Origin: Pelagimonas phthalicica
Lineage (GTDB): Bacteria > Pseudomonadota > Alphaproteobacteria > Rhodobacterales > Rhodobacteraceae
Reading direction: 5' to 3'
DNA: 64,000 nucleotides
NCBI RefSeq assembly: GCF_004364805.1
Contig: NZ_SOAP01000004.1
Location: forward strand, 62,001-126,000
Shown: positions 8,247-17,032 of the stretch, in pieces
Numbering within the stretch: the stretch's first letter is position 1
How the letters are laid out: each line of letters starts with the position of its first letter
Notes under the pieces: generated by a model
Seen by the model: only the letters and a program-made list of their open reading frames with translations
Database searches by the model: none
Told to the model about the DNA's origin: nothing
Program-made: the position numbers and the translations under genes

Positions 8247-8733
8247 CCCATCTTTTAGTAGAAGCTACGAAACCTAGCAGGTTTCATCAAGTTTTTTTTC
8301 CCCAACAATTTCTAAGGCCTCCCGCAAATAGGGAGCGCGCCTTCAGCCCCATAGCGGTGGTTTGTTCACTGGGGTGTGAGGATTTCTGCCGGATTGCGGG
8401 AAATTCTGTAACAAACCTCTTGTTCACGGATGCACACTGATTGTTCAGCGGGAATTTGGGTCACGGTGTTTCACTGGGATAGTGAGGAATTGGGCGGGGG
8501 TGTGAGGGTGGGGGGCTTGTTTTATTGGTCCGCACCGAGGCTGTGCAGGGGCGCGCAGTGACCTGTCTTGGCGCGCGCAATTCAAGGGCAAATTCGCGTG
8601 AGCGGGCGCGATTTTTTCGTGTGTTCAAATCCGAAATCGGGGCCCCTATCTCGTTTGGTGTCGGACGCAACAGTCCAAACAAACAAACGCCCAACCGGGC
8701 CTAACACACTGATACATATAGAAAGACAGACAC
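7978..8733. other. intergenic region between the TIR gene and the first microprotein gene
   Basis: The first part carries only the doubtful 91-codon minus frame. From about 8340 the sequence is a diverged homologue of the DNA upstream of the second microprotein cluster (about 35705-35851). From 8498 the two regions become essentially identical. Several TGTTCA repeats lie at 8361-8447. The leader of the first microprotein gene includes a short hairpin GCCC-AACC-GGGC near 8690. Confidence 0.5.
8421..8447 (+). promoter_or_regulatory. conserved TGTTCA-repeat block upstream of microprotein cluster 1
   Basis: A 27-base block with TGTTCA at both ends, 21 bases apart, and GCACAC between them. It matches the block at 35774-35800 with few changes although the surrounding DNA has diverged. 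This suggests selection on a regulator-binding site; the regulator is unknown. Confidence 0.4.
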
Positions 8734-8943
8734 ATGAAAACCCTGATCGCTTCCGCCCTCGTCGCCACTGCCGCCCTGACCGGCGCTGCCAATGCGTCGC
8801 TGTCGTCTGACGTGAAGACTTACGCCCCTGGCGCAGACATCTCCAACCTGACCGCCGCTGAAACCGCCTCGCTGCACCTGATCGTCAATGGTGGCGGTTC
8901 TGAAAGCGAAAAGCGCAACGCTGTGCGTAAAATCGTAAACTAA
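8734..8943 (+). CDS. secreted microprotein, paralogue 1 of cluster 1
   Basis: 69 residues: signal peptide MKTLIASALVATAALTGAAN ending at Ala21 (ANA), then a mature part of about 48 residues (SLSSDVKTYAPGADISNLTA, a central ETASLHLIVNGGG, basic tail KRNAVRKIVN). There is no Cys and no membrane segment in the mature part. Export to the periplasm or outside is inferred from the signal. Two near-identical paralogues follow, and the whole triplet is repeated at 36088. I do not recognise the family. The first gene has only a weak AGAAAGA ribosome-binding site, unlike copies 2 and 3. Confidence 0.82.
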   Translation: MKTLIASALVATAALTGAANASLSSDVKTYAPGADISNLTAAETASLHLIVNGGGSESEKRNAVRKIVN

Positions 8944-9029
8944 GGGACTTTTGCGGCCGCATTGGCCGCAACCTTTCCCCTCCCCCTCCCAAGACTCCCA
9001 AGAACTCCCTCCCCGAAAGGATATTTGTC

Positions 9030-9239
9030 ATGAAAACCCTGATCGCTTCCGCTCTTGTTGCAACTGCCGCTCTGACCGGTGCCGCCAATGCGTCGCTGTC
9101 ATCTGACGTGAACACCTATGCGCCCGGCGCAGACATCTCCAACCTGACCGCCGCTGAAACCGCCTCGCTGCACCTGATCGTCAATGGTGGCGGTTCTGAA
9201 AGCGAAAAGCGCAATGCGGTTCGCAAGATCGTAAACTAA
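9030..9239 (+). CDS. secreted microprotein, paralogue 2 of cluster 1
   Basis: 69 residues, differing from paralogue 1 only by Asn for Lys at residue 28 (DVNTYAPG), although synonymous changes are frequent. This contrast points to purifying selection on the peptide. The signal peptide is unchanged. The ATG follows GAAAGGA at 8 bases spacing and a CT-rich leader (CCCTCCC repeats) that is also found before paralogue 3. A GCGGCC/GGCCGC hairpin lies between genes 1 and 2. Confidence 0.82.
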   Translation: MKTLIASALVATAALTGAANASLSSDVNTYAPGADISNLTAAETASLHLIVNGGGSESEKRNAVRKIVN

Positions 9240-9409
9240 GACGTGTTTGGGGACGCTTAAGCAAAGCATCGGTTCTCCGCGTTCCTGCCCTCGGGCGGGA
9301 GGCAGCGGAAACCGATCCAAGATCCCCAAATCACGGCTAAGGAGCGCTCCGGCGCATCCCCTCTCCCTCCCAAGACTCCTAAAACTCCCTCCCCGAAAGG
9401 ACCTTTGTC

Positions 9410-9619
9410 ATGAAAACCCTGATCGCTTCCGCCCTTGTTGCAACCGCCGCTCTGACCGGTGCTGCCAATGCCTCCCTGTCTTCGGACGTGCAGACCTACG
9501 CTCCTGGTGCCGACATCTCCAGCCTGAGCGCCGCTGAAACCGCCTCGCTGCACCTGATCGTCAATGGTGGCGGCACTGAAAGCGAAAAGCGCAACGCAGT
9601 GCGCAAGATCGTAAACTAA
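9410..9619 (+). CDS. secreted microprotein, paralogue 3 of cluster 1
   Basis: 69 residues, same architecture; it differs from paralogue 1 at four conservative sites (DVQTYAPG, ISSLSAAE, GGTESE). The start is preceded by GAAAGGA. A hairpin terminator follows 40 bases after the stop, so the triplet seems to end here and is convergent with tuf. The central ETASLHLIVNGGG and the C-terminal SEKRNAVRKIVN are invariant in all six copies, marking the likely functional region. Confidence 0.82.
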   Translation: MKTLIASALVATAALTGAANASLSSDVQTYAPGADISSLSAAETASLHLIVNGGGTESEKRNAVRKIVN

Positions 9620-9659
9620 GACCTGTTCGGAGCCGCTCTGCCGGCCCCAAAACAAGATG

Positions 9660-9689
9660 AAAGCGCTGTCCGGATCGGGCAGCGCTTTT
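9660..9689 (+). terminator. terminator of microprotein cluster 1
   Basis: AAAGCGCTG and CAGCGCTTTT arms with an 11-base loop, ending in TTTT, on the plus strand after the third microprotein gene. Confidence 0.7.
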
Positions 9690-9702
9690 GCGTTGCTGGA
9701 AT

Positions 9703-9730
9703 GCCGTAGGGTGGGGTTTTACCCCACCTT
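9703..9730. repeat. GGGTGGGGT palindromic repeat, copy 2
   Basis: GCCGTAGGGTGGGGTTTTAC continuing CCCACC, between the microprotein terminator and the tuf terminator. The same core is present at 4401. Confidence 0.75.
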
Positions 9731-9756
9731 TGCCCTGCAACTGACCGCGAACAAAG

Positions 9757-9788
9757 AAAAAGGGCGCTCCAAACGGAGCGCCCTTCTT
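9757..9788 (-). terminator. terminator of tuf copy 1 / str operon
   Basis: Perfect 11-bp stem AAGGGCGCTCC / GGAGCGCCCTT, 4-base loop, followed on the minus strand by TTTCTTTG. Confidence 0.85.
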
Positions 9789-9822
9789 AAATCATCACCT
9801 CTCGGCGGCAAAGCCGCCGGAA

Positions 9823-10998
<1,176 letters not shown>

Positions 10999-11024
10999 GA
11001 TATGGCTCCTTCTTGGTGTCGGAT

Positions 11025-11049
11025 GGTGGGGTGAAACCCCACCCTACGG
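11025..11049. repeat. GGGTGGGGT palindromic repeat, copy 3 (inverted)
   Basis: GGTGGGGTGAAACCCCACCC followed by TACGG, between fusA and tuf; reverse orientation relative to copies 1 and 2. Confidence 0.75.
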
Positions 11050-11088
11050 TGGTGGGCAGGGCGGGGAGGTCCCCCGCCACCCGATTTC

Positions 11089-13206
11089 TTATGCGTATTG
11101 CGCCTGGATCTCGTCAGAGATGTTCTGCGGAACCGGATCGTAATGGTCGAACTGCATGGTAAACTGCGCGCGGCCCGAAGACATGGAACGCAGGGTGTTG
11201 ATGTAGCCGAACATGTTGGCCAGCGGAACAAATGCGTTGATCGCAACCGCGTTGCCGCGTGGTTCCTGACCGTTCACCTGACCGCGACGCGATGTCAGAT
11301 CGCCGATGATACCGCCGGTATATTCTTCCGGAGTAACAACTTCGACTTTCATCATTGGTTCCAGCAGTTTCGCACCCGCTTTGCGCATACCTTCACGCAT
11401 ACACATACGTGCTGCGATTTCGAATGCCAGAACGGAGGAGTCAACGTCGTGGAACTTACCGTCGATCAGAGCAACCTTGAAGTCGATCACGGGGAAGCCA
11501 GCCAGCGGGCCGGAGTCCATAACCGATTTCACACCCTTTTCAACACCTGGGATGTATTCCTTTGGAACCGCACCACCAACGATGCGAGATTCAAACGAAT
11601 AGCCTTCGCCGGGCTCGGTCGGAGTGATGATCATTTTCACTTCGCCGAACTGACCCGAACCACCCGACTGTTTCTTGTGGGTGTAGGTGTGTTCGACTTC
11701 GTGACCAATGGTCTCACGGTAAGCAACCTGAGGCGCACCGATGTTCGCTTCAACCTTGAACTCGCGCTTGAGGCGGTCAACCAGGATGTCCAGGTGAAGT
11801 TCGCCCATGCCTTTCATGATGGTCTGACCGGATTCCAGGTCAGTCTCAACACGGAAGGAGGGGTCTTCGGCGGCCAGACGGGCCAGACCCTGGGACATCT
11901 TCTCTTGGTCGCCCTTGGTCTTAGGCTCAACCGCGATCTCGATCACCGGATCAGGGAAGGTCATTGTTTCGAGAACAACAGGGTCGTTCTTGGCACAAAG
12001 GGTATCCCCGGTTGTAGTGTTCTTCAGGCCACCAAGCGCGATGATGTCGCCGGCAAATGCCTCTTCGATCTCTTCGCGGTTGTTGGAGTGCATCATCATC
12101 ATACGACCGACGCGCTCGTTATTGCCCTTGGTCGAGTTCAGCATCGAGTCACCCTTGTTCAGAGAGCCAGAGTAGATGCGAACGAAGGTCAAGGAACCAA
12201 CAAACGGGTCGTTCATGATTTTGAACGCGAGCCCGGAGAACGCCATGTCATCATCCGCACGGCGGGCAATGTTACGCTCTTCGGTTTCGTCACCCGGTGC
12301 AAAGCCCATGTAATCAACAACGTCCAGCGGGCTGGGCAGATAGTCGATCACAGCGTTAAGCAGCGGCTGAACACCTTTGTTTTTGAACGCAGAACCACCC
12401 AGAACCGGAACGAAGTCCAGCGCCAGTGTGCCTTTGCGCAGCAGTTCACGCAGCTTTTCAACCGATGGCTCTTCGCCTTCCAGATAGGCTTCCATGGCGT
12501 CATCGTCCTGCTCAACGGCAGTTTCGATCATCTTGGCGCGCCATTCGTCGGCCATGTCCTTCAGCTCGGCACGGATCTCACGCTTTTCCCAGGACGCGCC
12601 CAGGTCTTCGCCAGCGTAAACCCATTCCTGCATGGTCACCAGATCAACCAAGCCTTCCAGCTCGTTCTCGGCACCGATCGGAATACCAACCGGAACAGCA
12701 GTCGCGCCGGTGCGATCTTCGATCATTTCAACACAGTTGAAGAAGTCAGCGCCGATCTTGTCCATCTTGTTGACGAAAACAATGCGCGGAACCTTGTAGC
12801 GGTCAGCCTGACGCCACACGGTTTCGGTCTGAGGCTCAACACCGGCGTTGGCGTCAAGAACACAGACAGCACCGTCGAGAACCGCCAGCGAACGCTCAAC
12901 TTCAATGGTGAAGTCAACGTGGCCAGGGGTGTCGATGATGTTCAGACGGTGCTTTTCAGTGTCCGCAGTTTTGCCATCTTCGGTGCGTTCCCAGAATGTG
13001 GTGGTCGCCGCCGAGGTGATGGTGATGCCGCGTTCCTGTTCCTGCTCCATCCAGTCCATGGTGGCCGCACCATCGTGCACCTCACCAATGTTGTGGGATT
13101 TACCAGTGTAATACAGGATGCGTTCGGAACAGGTGGTTTTACCTGCATCGATATGCGCCATGATACCGAAGTTACGGTACCGATCTAATGGATATTCGCG
13201 TGCCAT
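11089..13206 (-). CDS. fusA: elongation factor G
   Basis: 705 residues. The N-terminal GTPase shows [26 protein letters not shown] and NKMDK; the RGITI effector motif and the C-terminal domain IV segment ([16 protein letters not shown]) are complete. EF-G drives translocation. It is the third gene of the str operon, with 21 bases to rpsG. No second fusA-like gene is seen in the window. Confidence 0.97.
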   Translation of the reverse strand: MAREYPLDRYRNFGIMAHIDAGKTTCSERILYYTGKSHNIGEVHDGAATMDWMEQEQERGITITSAATTTFWERTEDGKTADTEKHRLNIIDTPGHVDFTIEVERSLAVLDGAVCVLDANAGVEPQTETVWRQADRYKVPRIVFVNKMDKIGADFFNCVEMIEDRTGATAVPVGIPIGAENELEGLVDLVTMQEWVYAGEDLGASWEKREIRAELKDMADEWRAKMIETAVEQDDDAMEAYLEGEEPSVEKLRELLRKGTLALDFVPVLGGSAFKNKGVQPLLNAVIDYLPSPLDVVDYMGFAPGDETEERNIARRADDDMAFSGLAFKIMNDPFVGSLTFVRIYSGSLNKGDSMLNSTKGNNERVGRMMMMHSNNREEIEEAFAGDIIALGGLKNTTTGDTLCAKNDPVVLETMTFPDPVIEIAVEPKTKGDQEKMSQGLARLAAEDPSFRVETDLESGQTIMKGMGELHLDILVDRLKREFKVEANIGAPQVAYRETIGHEVEHTYTHKKQSGGSGQFGEVKMIITPTEPGEGYSFESRIVGGAVPKEYIPGVEKGVKSVMDSGPLAGFPVIDFKVALIDGKFHDVDSSVLAFEIAARMCMREGMRKAGAKLLEPMMKVEVVTPEEYTGGIIGDLTSRRGQVNGQEPRGNAVAINAFVPLANMFGYINTLRSMSSGRAQFTMQFDHYDPVPQNISDEIQAQYA

Positions 13207-13227
13207 GTGTTTGGTCCTAAGCCAATA

Positions 13228-13713
<486 letters not shown>

Positions 13714-14085
13714 TTACTTAGGACGCTTGGCGCCATATTTCGAACGACGCTGCTTACGGTCTTTAACGCCCTGAGTATCCAGAACACCGCGCAGGATGTG
13801 GTAGCGAACACCAGGAAGGTCTTTTACACGACCGCCACGGATCAGAACCACAGAGTGCTCCTGAAGGTTGTGGCTTTCACCCGGGATGTAGCTGATGACT
13901 TCGTAACCGTTGGTCAGACGCACCTTGGCAACCTTACGCATCGCCGAGTTCGGCTTTTTCGGTGTGGTTGTGTAGACGCGTGTGCAAACGCCGCGTTTCT
14001 GCGGGCACTGCTCGAGGTGCTGCGACTTCGAGCGTTTGATTTTAGGCTGACGCGGTTTGCGGATCAGCTGTTGGATCGTGGGCAT
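13714..14085 (-). CDS. rpsL: 30S ribosomal protein S12
   Basis: 123 residues: [15 protein letters not shown], the streptomycin-region segments [19 protein letters not shown] and [14 protein letters not shown] are intact. The usual Lys residues linked to streptomycin sensitivity (PKKPNS and RVKDLPG) are unchanged, so no resistance allele is visible. First gene of the str operon, with a leader of about 257 bases to a strong promoter. Confidence 0.97.
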   Translation of the reverse strand: MPTIQQLIRKPRQPKIKRSKSQHLEQCPQKRGVCTRVYTTTPKKPNSAMRKVAKVRLTNGYEVISYIPGESHNLQEHSVVLIRGGRVKDLPGVRYHILRGVLDTQGVKDRKQRRSKYGAKRPK

Positions 14086-14452
14086 TCGGTTATATTCCCC
14101 GTGCTTTCACTATGTGATGCCAAGGACCGGAGCCCGAGGCGGTTAAGGTTGGCGCATCTTGCGAAGCGCCGGGTTCGGGGCTTGCCATCACATCGCTGCG
14201 CGACAGGACAACAAGCAAAAAACCCGCAACGTTCCCATTCCGAGGTGAACGAAGCGGTCGGTTCTCAGAGGATCGGGCAGTTAGGTCGCCTGGATCTTGA
14301 TCAACGCAAATTGTAAAAACGCGTGTGTACAGCACGCGGATTAGGCGGGCGTATAGGGGGAGTCGCCAGACATGTCAACTGCCCGCCCGCCTTGCCTGTC
14401 GGCCTCGGCAATGTCATGCATGACTTTGTGTTCTGCAGACAAAGGATAGGTC
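14086..14452. other. divergent intergenic region between rpsL and the glycosyltransferase gene
   Basis: Contains the str operon leader and promoter reading left. No conserved gene is seen in the leader. The start-proximal part before 14453 supplies AAAGGATAGG as the ribosome-binding site of the rightward gene. Confidence 0.6.
14350..14378 (-). promoter_or_regulatory. str operon promoter
   Basis: Minus strand: consensus -35 TTGACA, 17-base spacer, -10 TATACG. This is the best sigma-70-type match seen in the window and lies about 265 bases upstream of rpsL. Confidence 0.78.
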
Positions 14453-15259
14453 ATGCAAGTCATCGGTTTCTGTCGCTTTTCCTACCCGGCCGAGGGCGGA
14501 TTTCAGGTCGAACATGACAGTGTCGAAGCGCGCAAGGCTTTCCTCTACGCACCCGAGCGGATCAATGAGAGGTTTCGCTATTTCGAAACCATCTGCCTGC
14601 CGGGATTGCGCGCCCAAACCGACCCGGATTTCACCTTTGTCATCCTGATTGGCGATGACCTGCCGGAAGAACACGTTGCCCGTCTGTTTGATCTGGTCGA
14701 AGACCTGCCACAAGCAGTCATTGTCGCCCGTCCCCCCATGCCCCATCGCGCGGTGTGCAAAGAGGTGATCAATCTCGCCCGTCACGATATGGATGCCGAT
14801 TGCCTGCAGTTCCGACTTGATGATGACGACACGGTTGCGCGTGATTTTGTTGAACGCATCCGTGCCGATGCCAGGCTGATCGCGCCTCTTCGCGCCAAAC
14901 ATCGCCTTGTCGCGATGGATTATAATCGCGGGTTTTTGATGCGTCCCGGCGCAGATGGCATCGCAGCAGAAGCCTGTCTGATCCCTTATCACTCGATGGG
15001 TCTGGCCCTCGTGGTGCGTGGCGGTTGCCATCAAAGCATCATGAATTTCGCCCATAACAAGCTGAACCAGCATATGCCAACGGTGACCTTTACCGACAAG
15101 CCGATGTATGTGCGCGGCCATAGTGACAACAATGACTCGCGCCAAAAGAAACATGTGAAACCGGTGATCCTGCCCATGTTGGACAGCGCCGGTGAGGCCG
15201 AGCTAAAGGCGGAATTCGGTATAGATGGCGATCACATTCGACGGGTTTTCAACGGCTGA
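14453..15259 (+). CDS. putative rhamnosyl transferase family glycosyltransferase
   Basis: 268 residues. The N-terminus VIGFCRFSYPAEGGFQ, the segment RFRYFETICLPGLRAQTDPD and the acidic FRLDDDDTVARDF (a likely metal/nucleotide-sugar DxD site) match the putative rhamnosyltransferase family found in Rhodobacterales. It would be a cytoplasmic GT-A enzyme acting on surface glycans. AAAGGATAGG precedes the ATG. It reads away from the str operon; the next gene, an ECF sigma factor, starts 91 bases later and a palindrome lies between. Confidence 0.7.
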   Translation: MQVIGFCRFSYPAEGGFQVEHDSVEARKAFLYAPERINERFRYFETICLPGLRAQTDPDFTFVILIGDDLPEEHVARLFDLVEDLPQAVIVARPPMPHRAVCKEVINLARHDMDADCLQFRLDDDDTVARDFVERIRADARLIAPLRAKHRLVAMDYNRGFLMRPGADGIAAEACLIPYHSMGLALVVRGGCHQSIMNFAHNKLNQHMPTVTFTDKPMYVRGHSDNNDSRQKKHVKPVILPMLDSAGEAELKAEFGIDGDHIRRVFNG

Positions 15260-15271
15260 TCTGGACGCATC

Positions 15272-15293
15272 CAAGATTTTTCCAAAAATCTTG
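15272..15293. repeat. AT-rich palindrome CAAGATTTTT/AAAAATCTTG
   Basis: Ten-base perfect arms around CC, between the glycosyltransferase and the sigma factor genes. It may act as a bidirectional terminator or be a dispersed repeat. Confidence 0.55.
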
Positions 15294-15350
15294 TCACAGA
15301 TTGGCAGCACGGGATGTCTAACTATCATACGCCCTGAAACGGAGCTCGAT

Positions 15351-16163
15351 ATGACATTGCCCAATCTGGAACCCCTGGCACAGCGCGCCAATCAAGGCGA
15401 TGCGCAGGCGCTGGAAACTCTTGTTGCGAACATCCAGGACCAGATCCACCGCCTTGCGCTGCGCATGCTGGCCGATCCGGTCCAGGCCGAGGACGTCACC
15501 CAGGACATTCTGATCCGGGTGATCACCAAATTGTCGACCTATCGCGGCGACTCTGCCTTTCGCACTTGGGTGTATCGCGTCGCCACCAACCACCTGCTGA
15601 CAACCGTCAAGCGCAGCCAGGCCGAAACCATGCTGAGCTTTGACGTATTCGCTGCGGATCTTGAGGCCGGGTTGGTGGATGAAAACCAAAAAGCACCCGA
15701 GGATCACATCCTGCTAAACGAGCTGCGGATCGGCTGTACCATGGCGATGCTGCTCTGCCTCGATCGCCCCCATCGCATTGCCTATATCTTGGGTGACGTG
15801 TTCGAATTGGATCAGGGCGAAGCGGTTGGGATTCTGGATATCTCCAAGGATCTCTACCGCCAACGTCTGTCCCGTGCTCGAAAGAAGGTCACAGAGTTCA
15901 CCGCCCGAAGCTGCGGTCTCGCCGGTGCCCAAAACGCCTGCACCTGCCCCAAACGCCTGCCCGCCGCCATTGAGCTGGGGCGCGTTCCGTCTGTTCCATC
16001 GAACTTGATGTCAGATGCCCCTGATTACGCCTCGGTCCGCAAAATGGCTTTGACCACCGAAGCCGCCCTGGTCGCTGCCAAGTTGCAACGGGCCACCGGA
16101 CCGCTGAAGGCGCAAAAGAACTTTGCAGCAGAGCTGGAAAGGATCGTGTCCCTAGGAAACTAG
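15351..16163 (+). CDS. ECF-type RNA polymerase sigma factor with Cys-containing C-terminal extension
   Basis: 270 residues from the ATG at 15351 (GGAG 8 bases upstream). Region 2 is clear (DPVQAEDVTQDILIRVITKL, YRGDSAFRTWVYRVATNHLL); region 4 is recognisable but divergent (FELDQGEAVGILDISKDLYR, QRLSRARKKV). Beyond region 4, an extension of about 80 residues begins with a Cys cluster (SCGLAGAQNACTCPKRLP) and continues as a helical tail. Extra C-terminal domains on ECF factors usually replace or help an anti-sigma factor; redox or metal sensing through the Cys cluster is inference. No anti-sigma gene is adjacent; an NTF2-like gene follows 33 bases later. Confidence 0.82.
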   Translation: MTLPNLEPLAQRANQGDAQALETLVANIQDQIHRLALRMLADPVQAEDVTQDILIRVITKLSTYRGDSAFRTWVYRVATNHLLTTVKRSQAETMLSFDVFAADLEAGLVDENQKAPEDHILLNELRIGCTMAMLLCLDRPHRIAYILGDVFELDQGEAVGILDISKDLYRQRLSRARKKVTEFTARSCGLAGAQNACTCPKRLPAAIELGRVPSVPSNLMSDAPDYASVRKMALTTEAALVAAKLQRATGPLKAQKNFAAELERIVSLGN

Positions 16164-16196
16164 AACACGTTCACATCAACCCAAAAGGAAACACTC

Positions 16197-16673
16197 ATGA
16201 AACATGCAGCCGCATGGCTGGTCGCGCTCGCCCTGAGCCTGGCCACAACTGAAACTTCTGCAGGAGAAAAACCCATGACCCAAGACCAAACCGCCATTCA
16301 CAGCGCCGTTGAACAGATGACCTATGCCTTTATGGCCGGGGATATTACCCGCGTTATGCGAAGCTATGAACCCGGAGCGGCAGTGATGTTTGAACCGCAA
16401 AGCCCGGTCTCGGATGAGGACCAATTGCACGCCATGTTCACCGCCATGTCAGCCATGAAGCCGGCCTTTACCTATTCCGGACACGAAGTCTATGTCTCGG
16501 GGGATACCGGATTGCATATCGCGCCCTGGGACATGGTCGCAACTGGGCCAGAGGGCGAAGAGATCACGCAATCGGGCCTTTCGGTTGCCGTGTTCCGTCG
16601 TCAAGAAGATGGCAGCTGGAAGATGGTTTTGGACAATCCCCACGGGGCGTTCTTGATGTCTGAGGCAAAATAA
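16197..16673 (+). CDS. exported NTF2-like (SnoaL/DUF4440-type) protein
   Basis: 158 residues. The N-terminus MKHAAAWLVALALSLATTET looks like a signal peptide, although a second Met (MTQDQTA) could give a cytoplasmic form. The rest shows the NTF2-like pattern: helix VEQMTYAFMAGDITRVMRSY, then EPGAAVMFEP and terminal strands SGLSVAVFRRQEDGSWKMVL. Such domains bind small ligands or act as isomerases. Its pairing with the ECF gene suggests a linked stress-response function, but the substrate is unknown. Confidence 0.68.
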   Translation: MKHAAAWLVALALSLATTETSAGEKPMTQDQTAIHSAVEQMTYAFMAGDITRVMRSYEPGAAVMFEPQSPVSDEDQLHAMFTAMSAMKPAFTYSGHEVYVSGDTGLHIAPWDMVATGPEGEEITQSGLSVAVFRRQEDGSWKMVLDNPHGAFLMSEAK

Positions 16674-16710
16674 GGGGGTCAGCCCCCTTGCGCGCCTTCG
16701 GGCGCGCCAC

Positions 16711-16736
16711 CCCCGGGATATTTGGAGCCCAAAGAA
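16711..16736. repeat. CCCCGGGATATTT...AGCCCAAAGAA motif, copy 1
   Basis: The same 26-base motif, with two differing bases, occurs at 61939-61964, in both cases just after the stop and hairpin of a rightward gene. Confidence 0.6.
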
Positions 16737-16740
16737 GACC

Positions 16741-16849
16741 TAAAGCGTCCGGCCTTTAACCTGAAACATCAAGCGACACGGATTCCCGAGAGCGCCGAAG
16801 GCGTGGCAGGGTATTCGTGTCTCCAGTTTAAGGTCGGGCGATCTAAAGC
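16741..16849. repeat. imperfect inverted-repeat unit (MITE-like)
   Basis: TAAAGCGT is directly repeated at both edges. Inside, CGTCCGGCCTTTAACCTG pairs imperfectly with CAGTTTAAGGTCGGGCG read in reverse, around a GCGCC-GAA-GGCG centre. No coding capacity. Confidence 0.4.
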
Positions 16850-16982
16850 GTTGCCAGTTTTTGTTTAAGCAGAGCATCAGCTTTCTGGGTTTGAGCCTTT
16901 GGCGAAAGGCGGCGAAAGCTGTTCCGAAAGAAACTGGAAACGCTCTGGCGGATTACCCTTGGTCGCAGGGACCCTCCAAAAG

Positions 16983-17011
16983 AAAAGGGGCCCGCAAATG
17001 GGGCCCCTTTT
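16983..17011 (-). terminator. rpoC terminator
   Basis: Perfect 11-bp stem AAAAGGGGCCC / GGGCCCCTTTT with a 7-base loop, 22 bases past the rpoC stop; T-rich flanks on both strands make it possibly bidirectional. Confidence 0.82.
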
Positions 17012-17032
17012 GAATTGTGTGCTTAGCAGTGG

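Larger units (their letters stand above)
16674..17032. other. intergenic region between NTF2-like gene and rpoC
   Basis: No gene. It contains a GCGCGCC-TTCG-GGCGCGC hairpin (about 16690-16708), the CCCCGGGATATTT motif, an imperfect inverted-repeat unit of about 110 bases, and the rpoC terminator. Confidence 0.6.

Noticed and set aside
8421-8447. Alphaproteobacterial LexA box (GTTC-N7-GTTC)
   Set aside because: The two GTTC motifs are 17 bases apart instead of 7, so this does not fit the SOS box.
8568-8810. 80-codon frame overlapping the leader of microprotein 1 (also at 35922)
   Set aside because: It overlaps the signal-peptide region of the real gene in another frame and has no conserved features. 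It is duplicated only because it lies in the large repeat.
14090-14335. 81-codon minus-strand frame in the rpsL leader
   Set aside because: No ribosome-binding site or recognisable domain; it lies in the untranslated leader just after the str promoter.
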